Below are positions 26,903-40,227 of a stretch of DNA of 64,000 bases, one piece after another. Numbering within the stretch: the stretch's first letter is position 1; every line of letters starts with the position of its first letter. Position numbers and translations under genes: made by a program. The DNA is from Spongilla lacustris (Eukaryota; Porifera; Demospongiae; Spongillida; Spongillidae). Below the pieces are notes generated by a model that saw only the letters and a program-made list of their open reading frames with translations, did not search any database and was not told the origin of the DNA. The stretch is from NCBI GenBank assembly GCA_949361645.1, contig OX442416.1:18408323-18472322 (forward strand). The letters run 5' to 3'.

Positions 26903-28193
26903 CAGACCTGCCAACTGTGCTTTGATAATTTGCTTGGGCTTGGGCATGATTTTGTGGGAGAATGGGCAATTTTAGGGTTGTAATGCGTGAGCATCAAAGA
27001 TAATAAACTTTCCGCTTTGGAACTACTAGACCTACATTTATAACATAGCCGCGCACTACTCTATCACAGGTGATGATTAAGAGGCCATTAAATACAGTTG
27101 ACGTTCAACAAATAAGTTAACTAAATACACAATCAACATCGGACTGTTCCCAATCAACGAAGACAGAAGTAATAAAATAGCACCGCATCCACAAGAAAGG
27201 CGGGGAAATTTAGGGGCATTGTGGATATTGAATATTCCCTCCTATGGTTTTATTGGTTGGAAAAATATCTAATCAGAAAGCTCGCCCATTTCTAAAGATT
27301 TTGGAATGGTCTTTTATAAATGACTCCCTGTTGCATGAAAAGGTCGAACCGGTTCATAGTTTTTGATGTGGAAAATATGCCCTCGAGTACACATTTCGGG
27401 GTCATGTTTCCCACCACCTTGAGTATCACTGCATTAAACATTGAATTGGTTACAAAACTATAGGAGGGTCATCATTTTAACAAGCCAAAGCTTCTATTGT
27501 AGTATTGTACTCATTTTGCAGCAGTAAGTACAAGACATTTCCACTCGCGGAAGGCAGGGGGCGTGGTCTGTCCATTCAAACTGCCAGCGGAGGCAGGTTT
27601 TGCAAGTTTAACCAACAAATCCAGTCTGTACCTGCCTGGCTAGAGTCATGGTCTGTTATTTAGTAAGACAGGAAGAAAGATTCTTGAAGGCTGCCCACGC
27701 AACAATTCACTGGCGGTAATGCCGTACGTTTTCTGCATATCACTCTTACCTTGAGAGATGACACATGCATTTAACTTAGAGCCTCATTTCCACGACGTTT
27801 CATACAGTTTTTACGTAACACTCTAGAAGGAATATGTTGTGTTTTTTTTTTTTAATTCTTACGCGATAAAGCTAGAACCACTCATGATCAACTATGCAAT
27901 GACGTTTTGAGCCAATCAGTGGTATATCTGTTTGAGATTTAAAAAAAAAAGGAGTTTGCCCCATAATGGGACATGTAGTGAAATCTCCATGCACTCAAAA
28001 TCAAGCAATTTTTTTCTAGATGGAATTAATCGTTTTTCAGTTTGCCTAAATTTCCCCGCGTTTCTCATGGATGCGGTGTTCAAATATTTTCGCAGACGGA
28101 TATGCGTGAGAATGGACATGGCTAGCGGGAGTGCGTGAGAGTGGCTGTAAATGCGTGAGTCTCCCGCGAAATGCGTGAGAGTTGGCAGGTCTG
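26903..28193. mobile_element. 1291-bp non-autonomous transposon with 6-bp target duplication
   Basis: The perfect 14-bp terminal inverted repeats are CAGACCTGCCAACT and AGTTGGCAGGTCTG. CCGTTC flanks the element at 26897-26902 and 28194-28199. It is absent from the left arm (17741-17780), which reads through, although it carries about 20 extra bases there. A subterminal inverted pair (GCACCGCATCCA..GGGGAAATTTAGG at 27179 and its complement at about 28044-28080) and four TGCGTGAG words near the right end look like transposase-binding repeats. No transposase is present. The superfamily is uncertain; a 6-bp duplication is unusual. Confidence 0.85.
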
Positions 28194-28778
28194 CCGTTCA
28201 TTGCCTCTCTGTGCGATTGTGCTAATTGAGGCGCACCACATTCGATGCTTGTAAACATGGATAATTAGCTTAGAGAAGGCTAATTAAAAGTGGGCTCGCA
28301 ACACCCAAGTAGGAGGTGGGGCATACGGAGTTGCATCCGCCTTCGAATTGTATCACGTGATGTGACACCCACTAGAAGGTGGGGCATCAGTCTGAGTGCT
28401 TAAAGATCCGCCTCCGTATTATCACGTGACTATAACAGCGATTTAATCACGAGATTAAGTCTTAGGACGAGGTCGTGTGCGCATGCGTATGCGAAGAAAA
28501 ATAGGCAGTGGATCGTAGTTTCAGTTTAGTAGGTGGAAAAAATCCAATATTTTGATCGAAGCTTCACAACCGATACCTGAACACAGACGAACTTTTAAAT
28601 CAGTTAATTTGTTGTGCTTATTAAAATTAATTAGCATTATTAATAATGTATTAATTAAATTAATGGAAAAAAATTTGAGGAAACCGACCAACTCTGTTTC
28701 AAAATACCAGATTTTTTGCTCCATCCTATCAAAAGTTATTCACAATCAAAAGCGTTGCGTTCATTTGTGGACACCCTG

Positions 28779-29100
28779 TATAAACCGTTCTGTGGCCCTG
28801 ACTAACCCAAATCAGTACTGATAGGGATAGTAATTATATTCAGAAATAAAAGCTTTTGTAATTAAATAATTACTAGCCCTATCAGTGGTGTATGGTTTAC
28901 ATAGGCAGTAGGTACAGTGTACATGCAGTATTGAAGGAGGGGGCAAAACAGCTCTACATGTACATCTAACCCTGCTGGTACCCTTTTTGTATAATGTACA
29001 TATACAAGTACAAGTTATCATGTATGACACTGTCACAGCATTGGTGATAAGGTTCAAAAAGTGTGTTCATGTACTATAGGACAGTCTATAAGAGGGTAGG
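28779..29100. other. Right outer arm next to the inner element, no gene
   Basis: AT-rich and not matched to the left arm (16980-17166), so the two central ends of the outer arms differ. Nothing recognisable. Confidence 0.4.
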
Positions 29101-31520
29101 GGTGGGTCACAGCTGTCTGAGCACTGTAGGTTCACTCAACAGTTGCCTGTCATTCAGTTTACTCTAGAGTTGCCTGTTGTAGTAACTCCACAGCCTGCCG
29201 TAGGGTCTACTTCATTTGTCTGTCTGCGCCACTGCTATCAGCCGTAGGGACCACTCCATCCATAGCTCTCTCTCTATGTGAGTAGACCTGTGGAGTGGGC
29301 GTTGGGGCACACGCTCTACAGTACACAGCTGTAGACACCACGGTAGATGCGGCGTAGACCATACAGCAGACAGCCATACAGTATAGGGTCCACTCGCCAG
29401 ATAGTACTGTCAGCCCAAGTGCAGGTGTCTCAAGCTTCTTAGTATCCACTCCATAATATCTACTATGATGTACCCATATGGTCTACTCCATAGCTGTCTC
29501 CAGAGTGGAGTACTATGTCAATTCTAGTGTCACACATTGATACACACATCACATTGTACAGTCTGCTGTGGGGTATTGCTTAGCTGTTTGATGTGAGGTA
29601 TTGCATAGCTGTCAGCTGTGGGGTATTTCTTAGCTGTCTACCACAAGATCCAATCCACATTTACGCACCCTGTCTGCTTCATAACTGCTACCCACAATGT
29701 ACAGTACTATGTAGCTGTTTGCCTTAAGGTCTACTGTCCAATGCATACATGTAGCTGTCTACTGTACTGTTCACTCCAGTTGTCTGCCATTGTTACTTGG
29801 CTGCCAGCTCTGCACAGCTACCTGACATAGGGTCCAGTTGTCTGTTAGCTGCAGTGAGGTTCACCTCACAGCTAGTCACAGCTGTCTGCTGTGATGTTCA
29901 CTCCAGAAATGTCTGCTGTGATGTTCACTCCACAGACACCTCTATTGTGGATGCTAAGGTATTCACTCCACAGCTGTCACAGTGCTGTGATGTCAATATG
30001 CACCAAAGCTGTGGGTTGTGTCATTTCACAAGTCTCTGGTGTTGTCTGATTTAGTGCCCATTGCCTTAGGTCCATTCTACATGTGCCTGCTGTAGGTACA
30101 TGTACATGTACTCATCTGCCTGCTCTGTAGCTATCTGCCTAAAGTTGTACTGCATGTCCACTGCATAGCCATCTACTGTAGTCCCCACTCCAGTTGTCTG
30201 CCGTAGTTACTTGGCTGCCTGCTCCACAGCTTTGCGCCATAGGGTCCAGTTGTCTATTAGCTGTGATGCTAACTCCTCAGCTGTCTTAGTGATGAGATGT
30301 TAACACCACAGCTGTGTGTTGTGTCACTGCACAAGTGTCCGGTGTTAGTGTCCGGTGTTAGTCCCCACTGCCTTAGGTCCATTCTATGTGTGCCAGCTGA
30401 AGGTACACGTACTCATCTGCCAGCTCCACAGCTATCTGCCATAGGGCCCAGTTGTCTATTAGCTGTGATGTTCACTTCTCAGCTGTCTTTCTGCTGTGAT
30501 GTTCACTGCATCAGTGTCTGCTATGATGCTAAGGTATTCACTCCACAGCTGTCACAGTGAGCTGTGATGTTAACATCAAAGCTGTGTGTTGTGTCACTAA
30601 CACAAGTGTCCGGTGTTAGTGCCCACTGCCTTAGGTCCAATGCACATTTGCCTGAGCATCTGCCTACTCCATAGCTATCTGCCTAAAGTTCTATACTGTC
30701 CGCTGGATAGCTGTCTACTGTAGTGCCCACTCCAGTTGTCTGCCGTTGTTACTTGGCTGCCTGATCCACAGCTATCTGTCTGAGGGCCCAGTTAGCTTTG
30801 GCATTGTGTGAAGTTAATACCACAGCTGTGTGTTGTTTGTACGTGTCACTTAACAAGTGTCCGACATGTGCCTGCTGTATAGGTACTTTCATGTATCTGT
30901 CTGCTCTCTAGTTGTTGACTAGGCTGTCTTCCTTAGTGTGTGCACTGCCCATTGCAGAGCTGTCTACTGTAATGCCCACTCCAGTTGTCTGCCATGCTCC
31001 ACAGCTGGGTCCAGTTGTCTGTTAGCTGCAGTGATGTTCACTTCACAGCTGTCTGGTGTGATGTTCACACCAGAAATGTCTGTTGTGATGTTCACCTCAC
31101 AGCTGTCTGCTGTGATGTTCACTCCAAAAAAAAAACTCCACAGCTGTTACAGTGCCGTGATGTTAACATGCACCAAAGCTGTGGGTTGTGTCATTTCACA
31201 AGTGTCTGGTGGTGTCTGATTTAGTGCCCACTGCCTTAGGTCCATTCTACATGTGCCTGCTGTAGGTACATGTACTCATCTGACTGCTCTGTATCTTTCT
31301 ACCTAAAGTTGTAGAGTCCACTGCATAGCCGTCTACTGTAGTCCCCACTCCAGTTGTCTGCCGTAGTTACTTGGCTGCCTGCTCTGTAGCTATCTGCCAT
31401 ACGGTTCAGTTGTCTATTATCTGTGATGTTCACTCCACAGCTGTCTTAGTGCTGAGACGTTAACACCACAGCTGTGTGTTGTGTCACTGTACAAGTGTCC
31501 AATGTCATCTGATGCTGTGC
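29100..31520. repeat. Higher-order minisatellite array, right arm (inverted)
   Basis: The inverse of the left array: CAGCTGTCTGCTGTGATGTT, CCACTCCAGTTGTCTGCC, and CAAGTGTCCGGTGT as block marker. Block order partly matches the left arm (31380-31520 against 13860-14010) with several block gains or losses elsewhere. An A-run occurs at 31125. Confidence 0.83.
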
Positions 31521-32704
31521 CCACTGCCAGAGGGCCTGCTCCACATGCGCCTGCTGTAGGTTATACTTATCAGTCTGCTCTCTAGTAGGCTGTTTGCTTT
31601 AGAGTTTGCACTGTCCATTGCAGAGCTGTCAACTGTAATGCCCACTGGAGCTGGTGCTAACTGGACCTGAGGTGTGGCACTATTAATATTAAATTGCATT
31701 GATGGCTGCTGATAGACAGGTAGGGCCATGGGGGCTGAGTGAGGGCTAGTGGTTGCACTGGTACTGTTTGTAATTGTGGGGACTACTTGTAGTGTGTGGG
31801 CTGGCATCTCCACCGGCATCATACGTATTGACCCCTGCTTGTGCGTGCATGCACCCCTGCTGGCAGTGCAGGCCCATCGTTAGGAGGGCTGGTGACTTGC
31901 ATGAAATGTAAGTACACTTGTCATGAGGCTGTTAAGTTCAGTTGCAGTGATGGGGAAGTGCAATTGCAGTGATGGCGGCTGGTGGCTCTATTGGCTTCTT
32001 GAACTTGCAGTGAATGATCACTGGTATTGTGCACTTGTATAGTACTAGAGGGCTGCTACGGCTGACTTAACTTGTAGTGAAGGATAGCTGGTGGGAGATA
32101 GGGCCGTGGGGGCTGGCCCCTGTATGTAGGAGCTGCCAAATGAGGGCTAATGATTCCATCGGTAGTGGGGGCATGTGTGGCTCCAGTTCATGGCTCCCCT
32201 GAAATTGTCGGAGTGCTGATTCCACTTGTGGTGTGAGGGCCTGCATTATGGTTGGGGACCCCAATGACCCCTGCATGCTGACAGTCTGATAACATTTTCT
32301 GTAATGGCTTCATTGGTGCTAACTGGTACTGAAATTGTGGGGGCTGCCAACTCTATTTTCAGTGAGAGAGCCGGTGTATGCTGACTCCATTGGTTAGCTG
32401 GTGCGTAGGGTCTGATATGGGTGGGTGGTTTCATAGGTGGTGCGAGTGGGTTGGTGGCTCTGCATGGCGTCCGATGGTTGTGCGGGGCTGCTGTCAGGAC
32501 TTGCAATGTGTGGCTATGAAGTAGAGTGCCTGCAGATGAGGGGGTGGGGCTGGTGGCTCCTTTAGTGATTTAGGACCATCGTCAGTGATACGACCGCCGT
32601 CACTAATGTTATCAATCTCCCCATCCTCATCGAATGGATCTTGAATATCGATCGTCGTATTTGTACAGCTCGAACCTCGAACGCGTCCGCCGATTGAAGC
32701 CCTA

Positions 32705-34434
32705 CAGTGGAAACCATGATACATGACATTAAAGTTTTTTTCCTGCTCTTCAATGTTTGGAATTGGTTTTAACAATAATGGTATGAACTAACGAAATTCT
32801 AATAATGCAGTTTGGTTGGAAAATTAGTTATCAACAAGAGTTTGAAATTGAAACTTGTCACGTGACTTCTTGGTTTCTATTTTTGGAAATGTGTGCCCCT
32901 CGTTCAGCAAAAGTAATTCTAGCTCATTTCTCCTCCGTTCGGAAACGGATGAGGCTGAACGTTGGCTTATAACTACCACGCACATAACTACATCACTTGG
33001 TCGGGCCAAATGTTGAATGCGGTAAACAGTTTGAGGACCGCGGCTGCAAATGTGCTGTTTTAGGGGGAGACGCATTTAGCTGTTTGTCTCGTATCGCGTT
33101 GTGTTTATGCTACCGTAAGTTCACAGTGCATAGAAAACAGGTATTTGTATCTGAAACGCTCATTTAATGTCAACTTTCGTTTAATTTGTCGCAAAAAATT
33201 TAGCCTCGAAAGGTTGAGTCCTAAAAGTCAGCCATTTTCGGATGAATAACATTACAATTATTTACATTATTGTGGTTATCATTGCTACGAGTGAAGATGG
33301 AAGAATTGAACAAGCGGATAACGGTTCTTTTCAGAACCAAACGGAATGCCCAGTATCACGCGGGCTACCTAACGAAGAGGTACTGCCACTTTGGGAAAGT
33401 TTGAAAGAAAAAAAAAAAGTGCTCCAAGGGGAAAATCCCAGAGCTGCAGGTTTGAAGAGGCAATCGTTAAATCTATCAAGTTGACGAGTCGAATTCAAAC
33501 GACTGCATCAAATAACGAGCAAGGAACTGGAATCGTTAGCCCAGCACATGCCAAACCTATCTGACATTGATGCTAGGATCGATGCTCGTATTGAGAATGT
33601 ACTACATCGAACTGAGCGAGGTAATTTCTCTGATTAATGCAAAGAGTGCTCAGTTCAATGTAGTACATTCTCAGTGCGAGTGCCCTAGCATCAATGCTGA
33701 GCTAACGATTCCAGTTCTTTGCTCACTATTTCTTAAAACCAGCAGCATTGGGGTTTCCCCTTGGAGCATTCCTTTGTTTCAAAACTTCCCATTGTGGCAG
33801 TACCTCTTTAGCTCTTCGTGGTAGCCGTTTTCAGCTTGTTCGCTTCACTCATAACAACGATAACCACAATAATGTAAATAATTGTAATGTTATTCATCCG
33901 AAAATGGCTGACTTTTAGGACCCAACCTTTCGAGGCTAACTTTTTTGCGACAAAGTAAACGAAAGTTGACATTAAACGAGCGTTTCAGATAGATGTATCT
34001 GTTTTCTATGCATTGTGAATTTACGGTAGCATAAACACTACGCGATACGAGACAAACAGCTAAACGCGTCTCCCCCTAAAACAGCACATTTGCAGCCGCT
34101 GTCCTCAAACTGTTTACCGGATTCAACATTTGGCCCGACCAAGTGATATAGCTATGTGCGTGGTAGTTATATGCCAACGTTCAGCCTCATCCGTTTCCGA
34201 ACGGAGGAGAAATGAGCTAGAATTACTTTTGCTGAACGAGGGGCACACATTTCCAAAAATAGAAACCAAGAAGTCACGTGATACGTTTCAATTTCAAACT
34301 CTTGTAGACAACTAGTTTGCCAACCAAACTGCATTGTTAGAATTTCATTAGTTCATACCATTATTGTTAAAACCAATTCCAAACATTGAAGAGCAGGAAA
34401 AAAAATTTAATGTCATGTACCACGGTTTCCACTG
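32705..34434. mobile_element. 1730-bp TA-flanked hairpin element
   Basis: Ends are CAGTGGAAACC and GGTTTCCACTG, with TA at 32703-32704 and 34435-34436. The left arm has the unoccupied site with a single TA (12684-12685, CTCGTATAGGGC). The element is itself almost entirely palindromic: about 32705-33550 mirrors about 33590-34434. Each arm carries a coding-like fragment (RIEQADNGSFQNQTECPVS region, plus at 33242-33484), likely captured host sequence. No transposase is present. A Tc1/mariner or pogo-type origin is inferred from TA and the CAG ends. Confidence 0.88.
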
Positions 34435-35039
34435 TATACGAGCTCGTCTTCAGTCGTTTGATACGTCGCCATATCATTTAAGAAGAACAACGAATAACAA
34501 CAGCGACAGGGAGACAGGGACGATACTTACCCAGCGCAGTATAGGTGTGGCTATAAGTTATCAAAGTCTCAGCCCACAGGAAGTAGTTGCATATTCATGT
34601 ACTCCGGTGAATGGAAGCGGTTCACGCAAGTACAACGGCGCGATTCGAGCGGGAAACGTGTACCTACTTTGCACAGCTATATCTCCTTAACGGATCACAC
34701 AAAAATTAACGAACAGAACAAATCGATAGGTATAGTAACTCTCTACCTACAAACCGAATTTGAAGCGATTTGATTATTCCTACAGAGAGTTATGTCGTGT
34801 TTGAACCCGGTGGGGTATCGAACGTTGTAATACTGACACGGAGCATGTGCAAGACCCTAAAATGTATTTTACCATAGAGAATTGGTGTGGTATGAAGTGT
34901 TGGAAATAGCAAGTGGATAGCTTTAACCGTTGGGAAGTTATAGCGATTCAAACATAAGGAAATTTTATAACATTATAAATATAAAAGCGAAGTATCATTT
35001 TCTCGGAAACTGTCCCAATTATATATATAATAATTATAT

Positions 35040-36700
35040 ATATAATTATATTATATAATCAGATTAAATTTGTCATAATACCCAGCTCATCATTATACTC
35101 TAGTTATGTGTGTATTGGGACAAAGTGCAGAAGCTGAAATAGTCACGGCTGTTTCGAGCTGGACATTAGGTTTGTAATTAGAACACATTCGAACATTACG
35201 GTATTTTGGTATTTGGGATCCTAGAGAAGCTAATTATTTTGTGGTTTACGTTCAGAGGCGCTGCTTGCCACTACCAATTCAATATACACAACCATTATGC
35301 TTTTGAGCTATTCCACAACCAATTTCGTACTTAAAAAGAATGATACGCACAGTTAAAGTACGCTCTTCTTTGGCCCATAATTGCCGCGCATGGTACTATT
35401 GAAGGCACGCCTTTTAATGTCTTCATTAAGTGCTCAGGCGGCAACCGATTTTTCTCGAAACCCGCCCGGCAGATGGTTTTAAAAACTTCTCCTACTCAAA
35501 GAGCAATCATTGTATTTCACCTTTGCGTTTAGTACATGATGGGGCTTATTTTCTGGTGAGAGAACGACACGGTTACTCGGGACCATGCAACTAATGAATA
35601 ATGCACGTCGCCACACCCATCTGTATAAATTTGACATACAACGACAATGGAAACATGGATTAATAACCTAAGGTTATTAATCTATGATGGCAATGGACGT
35701 CATGTCCAGAAGTTCTGTCAGATAGTATTTGGTCATAACTTAACTATATAAGGGTGTAAAACGAGTTCTTCAAACAAAATATACCCGTGCTGCCTTTTCA
35801 ATGGAGCTCTTATTTGACATGCAGACATACGCAATGATACTATTTGATATCCCTCCAGAGCGTGCAAGTACAAGAAGCAGCAGTAGAGAAATTGTATACA
35901 GGTGTATGGTAAAGCCATAGAACAGGCTCCTAGCATGAAAATGCACCTACTCGAACACCATGGGTGGACATGTGCAATCATGAATGCATGCAGGCTTTGG
36001 GCTGATGGGGGAACGAAGCACACAACCATTTCAATCAGTCGTGCAGGACATATGAGTATGGCCAAACGCCCAAGGACACTTAATTATTAGGCGTAGCCCG
36101 AATATACGCGAAGGTCGGGCTAGTACGCCTGATTGTGAGTGTGTTTCCAAACTGGAGTCTTTGAGGCCAGAAAAGCTAAGTCGAAATAGAAAATGCAAAG
36201 AATAGTGTGTGTTTTTTGTTTTCCAAGCATACTAGTAGGGCCTATGTGTGTTTCGCACATACACGATATGAGAGGACCACTTCGCTACGTAAATAAATCT
36301 GCCCTTTTCAAAGCGTTGGCACGACGCGCAGAAAATTAGCCCCGTTACAGCCTAAACAGAACCAAATACAGCCGTCTCTTGAGTACACGTTTCTAAAAGA
36401 GTTTTTTCATTTGGCCGGGCGGATTTCTCAAAAAAGCCTATTGACACGAACAACTCAAAATAAAGCGCATGTAGTCTCGGCCCTCTCTTCGCGCGTATGT
36501 AAATACAACAAAGATGAAACTTATACTGTTTTAGTCCTCGTAGGACGCCTGACTGATATATCGATTCAAAGTGAGCTTACGTTGTACGGATAAAGAAGGA
36601 TAAGCCACATTCCAGTGCCATGCGGTAACTAGGGTTCAGTTGCCTGTCTCCAAGCAGGGAATGGGGACGAGACCTAATGTCCAACTTTTCAATGGAATGA
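35040..36700. other. No gene recognised between palindrome and ankyrin intron
   Basis: It contains a perfect 12-bp hairpin (GATTAATAACCT, one base, AGGTTATTAATC at 35658-35682). Weak inverted similarity links 35450-35510 and 36380-36440 (CCGGGCGG core). Several short ORFs have no features. From 36710 the sequence is ankyrin-intron material shared with 1888-1960. Confidence 0.5.
36089..36130. repeat. Short hairpin related to the GGGCGTAGCCCG family
   Basis: AGGCGTAGCCCGA and TCGGGCTAGTACGCCT flank an ATACGCGAAGG loop. Related to the elements at 1570 and 38302. Confidence 0.6.
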
Positions 36701-38181
36701 AACAGCCGTGTAGTGCTGCATGTTTATCATTTGAACCAAAAAGTGTAGTGGTTTGCTATGTCAGCTACAGTTCCTATAGGTACAATAGTTCAACGGTGGA
36801 TGCATTGTTCCTCAATCAAGAAAAATTGTTTATAAATTAACCACAAGCAGTTAATTAACTGATAAGTGTTGTAAAAAGTTTAACAGCAAAAGAGGACATG
36901 ATGGTGAATTTTATAAATCTATCTTTTTGGTTAATTAATATTGATAAAAGTTTCAAGACTCTTTTCATTAAAACAATTAATGTTAATAAATGTAGATGGT
37001 GCTTAGTTAAAAGCTGCAAATCATTCATTGGACCAACTCACCCCATGATCCTTAATGTTCACATCAATACCAGGAGTGGAAAGGAGGTGTTCCACACAGG
37101 TAGGATGACCTCCAATTGTAGCAAGGTGTAATGGAGTATGACCATACTGGAGTAGGTACAATAGTTCAGTCAACATGGTGGTGGGTACAATGTACACATG
37201 TACAAAAGTACATGTAGTACATGGTCTGCTACAGTTCCTATAACAGTGCATATGTTATTTTAATATTCAATGGAGCAACTAACCATATCCTTAATGTTCA
37301 CCTCTATACCAGGAGTGGAAAGTAGATGTTCCACACATGTAGTATGACCTCCTATGGCTGCATAGTGTAATGGAGTACCACCACCCTGGAATGGTTACAA
37401 TATATTGGTAAGTGCAAGTACTTGTCATGTCACTACTTGCCTTTTTGCATATGTATGTGTATGTATGTATACAATCAAATCAAATCAATCAAATCAATTT
37501 TTTCTCCTTTTGCCAAATGATAAACCATTTAAGCTGTGATTATAGATTTTCACATCCAGCCACTATTTCTACACAATACAAAGATTGGTGAGAGATGAAG
37601 TAAATTACTTAAATAAACAACTGCAACTCCAGTACAGAATGTAGTTATTGGCTCAAATGTTTTATGGATACTCCTAGGAGTTCATATTGGAAATATGAAT
37701 GTAGTGGGTACAAGGATGGAGATATGTATAGTTCACTAAAAGCATATGCTACACAGTATGATCTATTTGAAATAAGCACTCAGCCAGAATTTTTTTTAAT
37801 TGGTCAGCAACTGGGTTTCCCACCCCTGCAGTAGTGGTATGTAAGGTTTCTATAGCAACTTTAGTCTAAAAATACAAACTCTTCAGTACCGAACAACTAC
37901 ACATTATCATAATTGCAAACATTTGACAAGAACTGCATGGTCTTTGTGTGTAGGCTTAGAAGCAGCTGCTCTATGGCCTTGTTTTTTTTTTTACATCACC
38001 ATCCATATACAGGATAGTGTTCAGCACCATACATATGTAAATACATATCATTACTTGTTCATTAATTATAAATCACTGCTTACCCCACGATTTGAATTTA
38101 CAGCTACTCCACTTTCGATCAACCTCGCCGCCTCGCCAATATCACCTCTGTATGCCGCATCTCGAAGCTTCTGTTCTCCAT

Positions 38182-38940
38182 CTGAAGTTTTGAAAACATC
38201 GTATTCACGTTACATACGAGTCAGCATACGACAGAGATAATATACTGATTATCCCTGGCTACGATAACTGCTAGGCCTAGGTGCAAGGTGGGGTGGGTGT
38301 TGTTGGGCGTAGCCCGACCTTCGGGCTACGCCCAACTACCTGCGTACAACTCCAAGTTCAATACCCCACACGATGATACATGTACATCAAAATAGGCCTA
38401 CGTACATCATACGCGCACGTCAAATATCGTACCGAATCCTCTTTCCATAGGGCGTGCCAATAGATCGTATCCACAGAAAGGTGCGAAGGAATTTAATCAC
38501 GTTAACGTCAAACTACACCCACCGGTGAGAAAGATATTCAACGGTGGGCATCGGGAAAAAACTAGTCAGTCTAGTGTATTGTAGTTAGTAGTGAAATGGA
38601 TTACTCTCTCCAGCAAAGATATATACATGGATAAGCTTCGTCTTCTAGACATATCCTTGGCGCACGAGTCGACCCCGGCCCTACGCGCGCGCGCATATAG
38701 CTATAAAACGTAAAACATGAACAGGATCCTAAGGCAGGCGGCCCACGTTACGTCATATAGTGTATATTTTGTTTCCTGGCGCGCGTAGCCTGTCGGCTAT
38801 TTAAGTACATGTGTGCGGTTGTTGCGTTACTGGTTGCAAGAAGTGAAGTCCGATCGATGCGTCATTCTGTACCTTTGGAAAGTCGGTAGTCAAGTTATCG
38901 CTGCGTTATAGCTGGATTTGCCGTGTTCGTTTCGCTGGTG
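38182..38940 (-). promoter_or_regulatory. Upstream region of unit 2 ankyrin gene
   Basis: Paralogue of about 5818-6430. It includes a perfect 16-bp hairpin insertion at 38302-38336, absent from unit 1. A CpG/GCGCGC-rich segment at 38660-38800, also absent from unit 1, is a candidate promoter island. No initiation site could be assigned. Confidence 0.35.
38302..38336. mobile_element. 35-bp perfect hairpin MITE relic
   Basis: GTTGGGCGTAGCCCGA, CCT, TCGGGCTACGCCCAAC. The outer bases match the termini of the 88-bp element at 1570-1657. Unit 1 lacks it (about 5895-5920). No clear target duplication. Confidence 0.68.
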
Positions 38941-38949
38941 GAGTAAGTG

Positions 38950-39650
38950 TGATAAGCCTGCATATGTACCAACCCCATCTTTGAAGATACTGACGCATCG
39001 CTTAAAATGAAGGCAGTGCAGGGCATGCATGGGGCTGTGGGCTGTCAGATTATGAACTATAGAGGCTGCTTCAATGGACGCGTGTTGGATTCGCACGATT
39101 CATGATCAGGTGTGATGTATTAAACCCTTGCCGATGGAAGTTACACTGCCTGAGAAAGACTCTGCTCAGCTTATTGGCTCTTAGGTCAAATATCCCGCAT
39201 GTACAAAAAGCATCTAACCAATCATGCCAAAATAGAAGAACATATATTTTAATGAAGGAGTATAAAAGAACATGGCTGCTTGACCACACTTGTGCTCAAC
39301 TTCTGGCAGTTTGGGGCCTTCACTGAGCTATTGTGTGCTAAATATTGTTTGTCTTATGATTAGACCTTTGCTTCCCTGCTTTTGCACCACTATTGCCTTC
39401 AAATCCTATATACCACCAACTTTCTCATAGAGAACGTTTTTATCAAATTGCTTTGAAGTGAACGTTAAGCATTGGGGTCTATGAATTAAGAATCTACATG
39501 TGTGTACATGTACACCATCTTGGCCATCACTCCCTGACATGCAAACATGGTGGCATGCCAGAACAGATCAAGAGATGTTTTCATCAAGCACTTGTACTGT
39601 CAAAGATGCCGGGGGAAACAGATGGGGATCAGAAATGAGCAGGACACGGG
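38950..39650. other. No gene recognised
   Basis: About 39380-39440 is a diverged relative of one arm of the 2355-2650 fold-back element. Otherwise no supported feature. Confidence 0.45.
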
Positions 39651-39659
39651 CAGCCATTA

Positions 39660-39960
39660 GGCAAGCCAGCTGTATTTGACCCTTACTGTCACATCACGGC
39701 TAAATGCCAAAGTTTTACCTGAAGAGAGTGTGACAGCTGGGTCTGCAGCTTATGCAGCAGAACACATTGCAAATGATCCCCCTTGCTGTAGAACATTATG
39801 GGTGTTAGGGATCGGAAGCCAAGTAAACACTATCCCGACTTGGATCACATTTAGCTTCTTAACTGCATTGTCCAGGCTATCATACAACTCTACGACAAAC
39901 TCAGCATAACTCTGGTGAGGGCAAATGCTAGAGCTGTGCTAGCAGGGTGTGAGACGAATT
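39660..39960 (+). pseudogene. Degenerate 3' end of an endonuclease-type retroelement
   Basis: Read with several stops and frameshifts, the end (LSITLVRANARAVLAG) matches the C-terminus of the element at 58460-62640 (LSICLTRANARAILRR). It is a short, dead 3' fragment in plus orientation, consistent with 5' truncation on insertion. Extent to the left is uncertain. Confidence 0.55.
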
Positions 39961-40227
39961 CTTAGTGTAGGTTTTCACATTTGAAATCTTGTATGTAATA
40001 TTCTAAATGTGTGCATAATAAAAAATGTTATGAATAATAATACAGAAGTTTAGTCTTCAGCTCTGTGCATGCGTGTGTACTGATAATTTTTATCACCCCC
40101 ACGTGATAAGGCAGACACGCCTGACAGGCATGATAAGGCAGACAAACCTGACAAAAAAAAAGAAAGAAAACCCTATGAAGCCTAACATAAATCTGATAGG
40201 CCATACAAAAGATAGCGGAGCCTAAGA

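Noticed and set aside
31505..32506. Conserved proteins in the right arm (and left arm 12882-13883)
   Set aside because: Protein conservation between arms merely reflects near-identical inverted DNA; the sequence is repetitive and lacks domains.
35450..36440. Inverted repeat around 35.5 and 36.4 kb
   Set aside because: Similarity is limited to about 60 bp with many mismatches; too weak to call an element.
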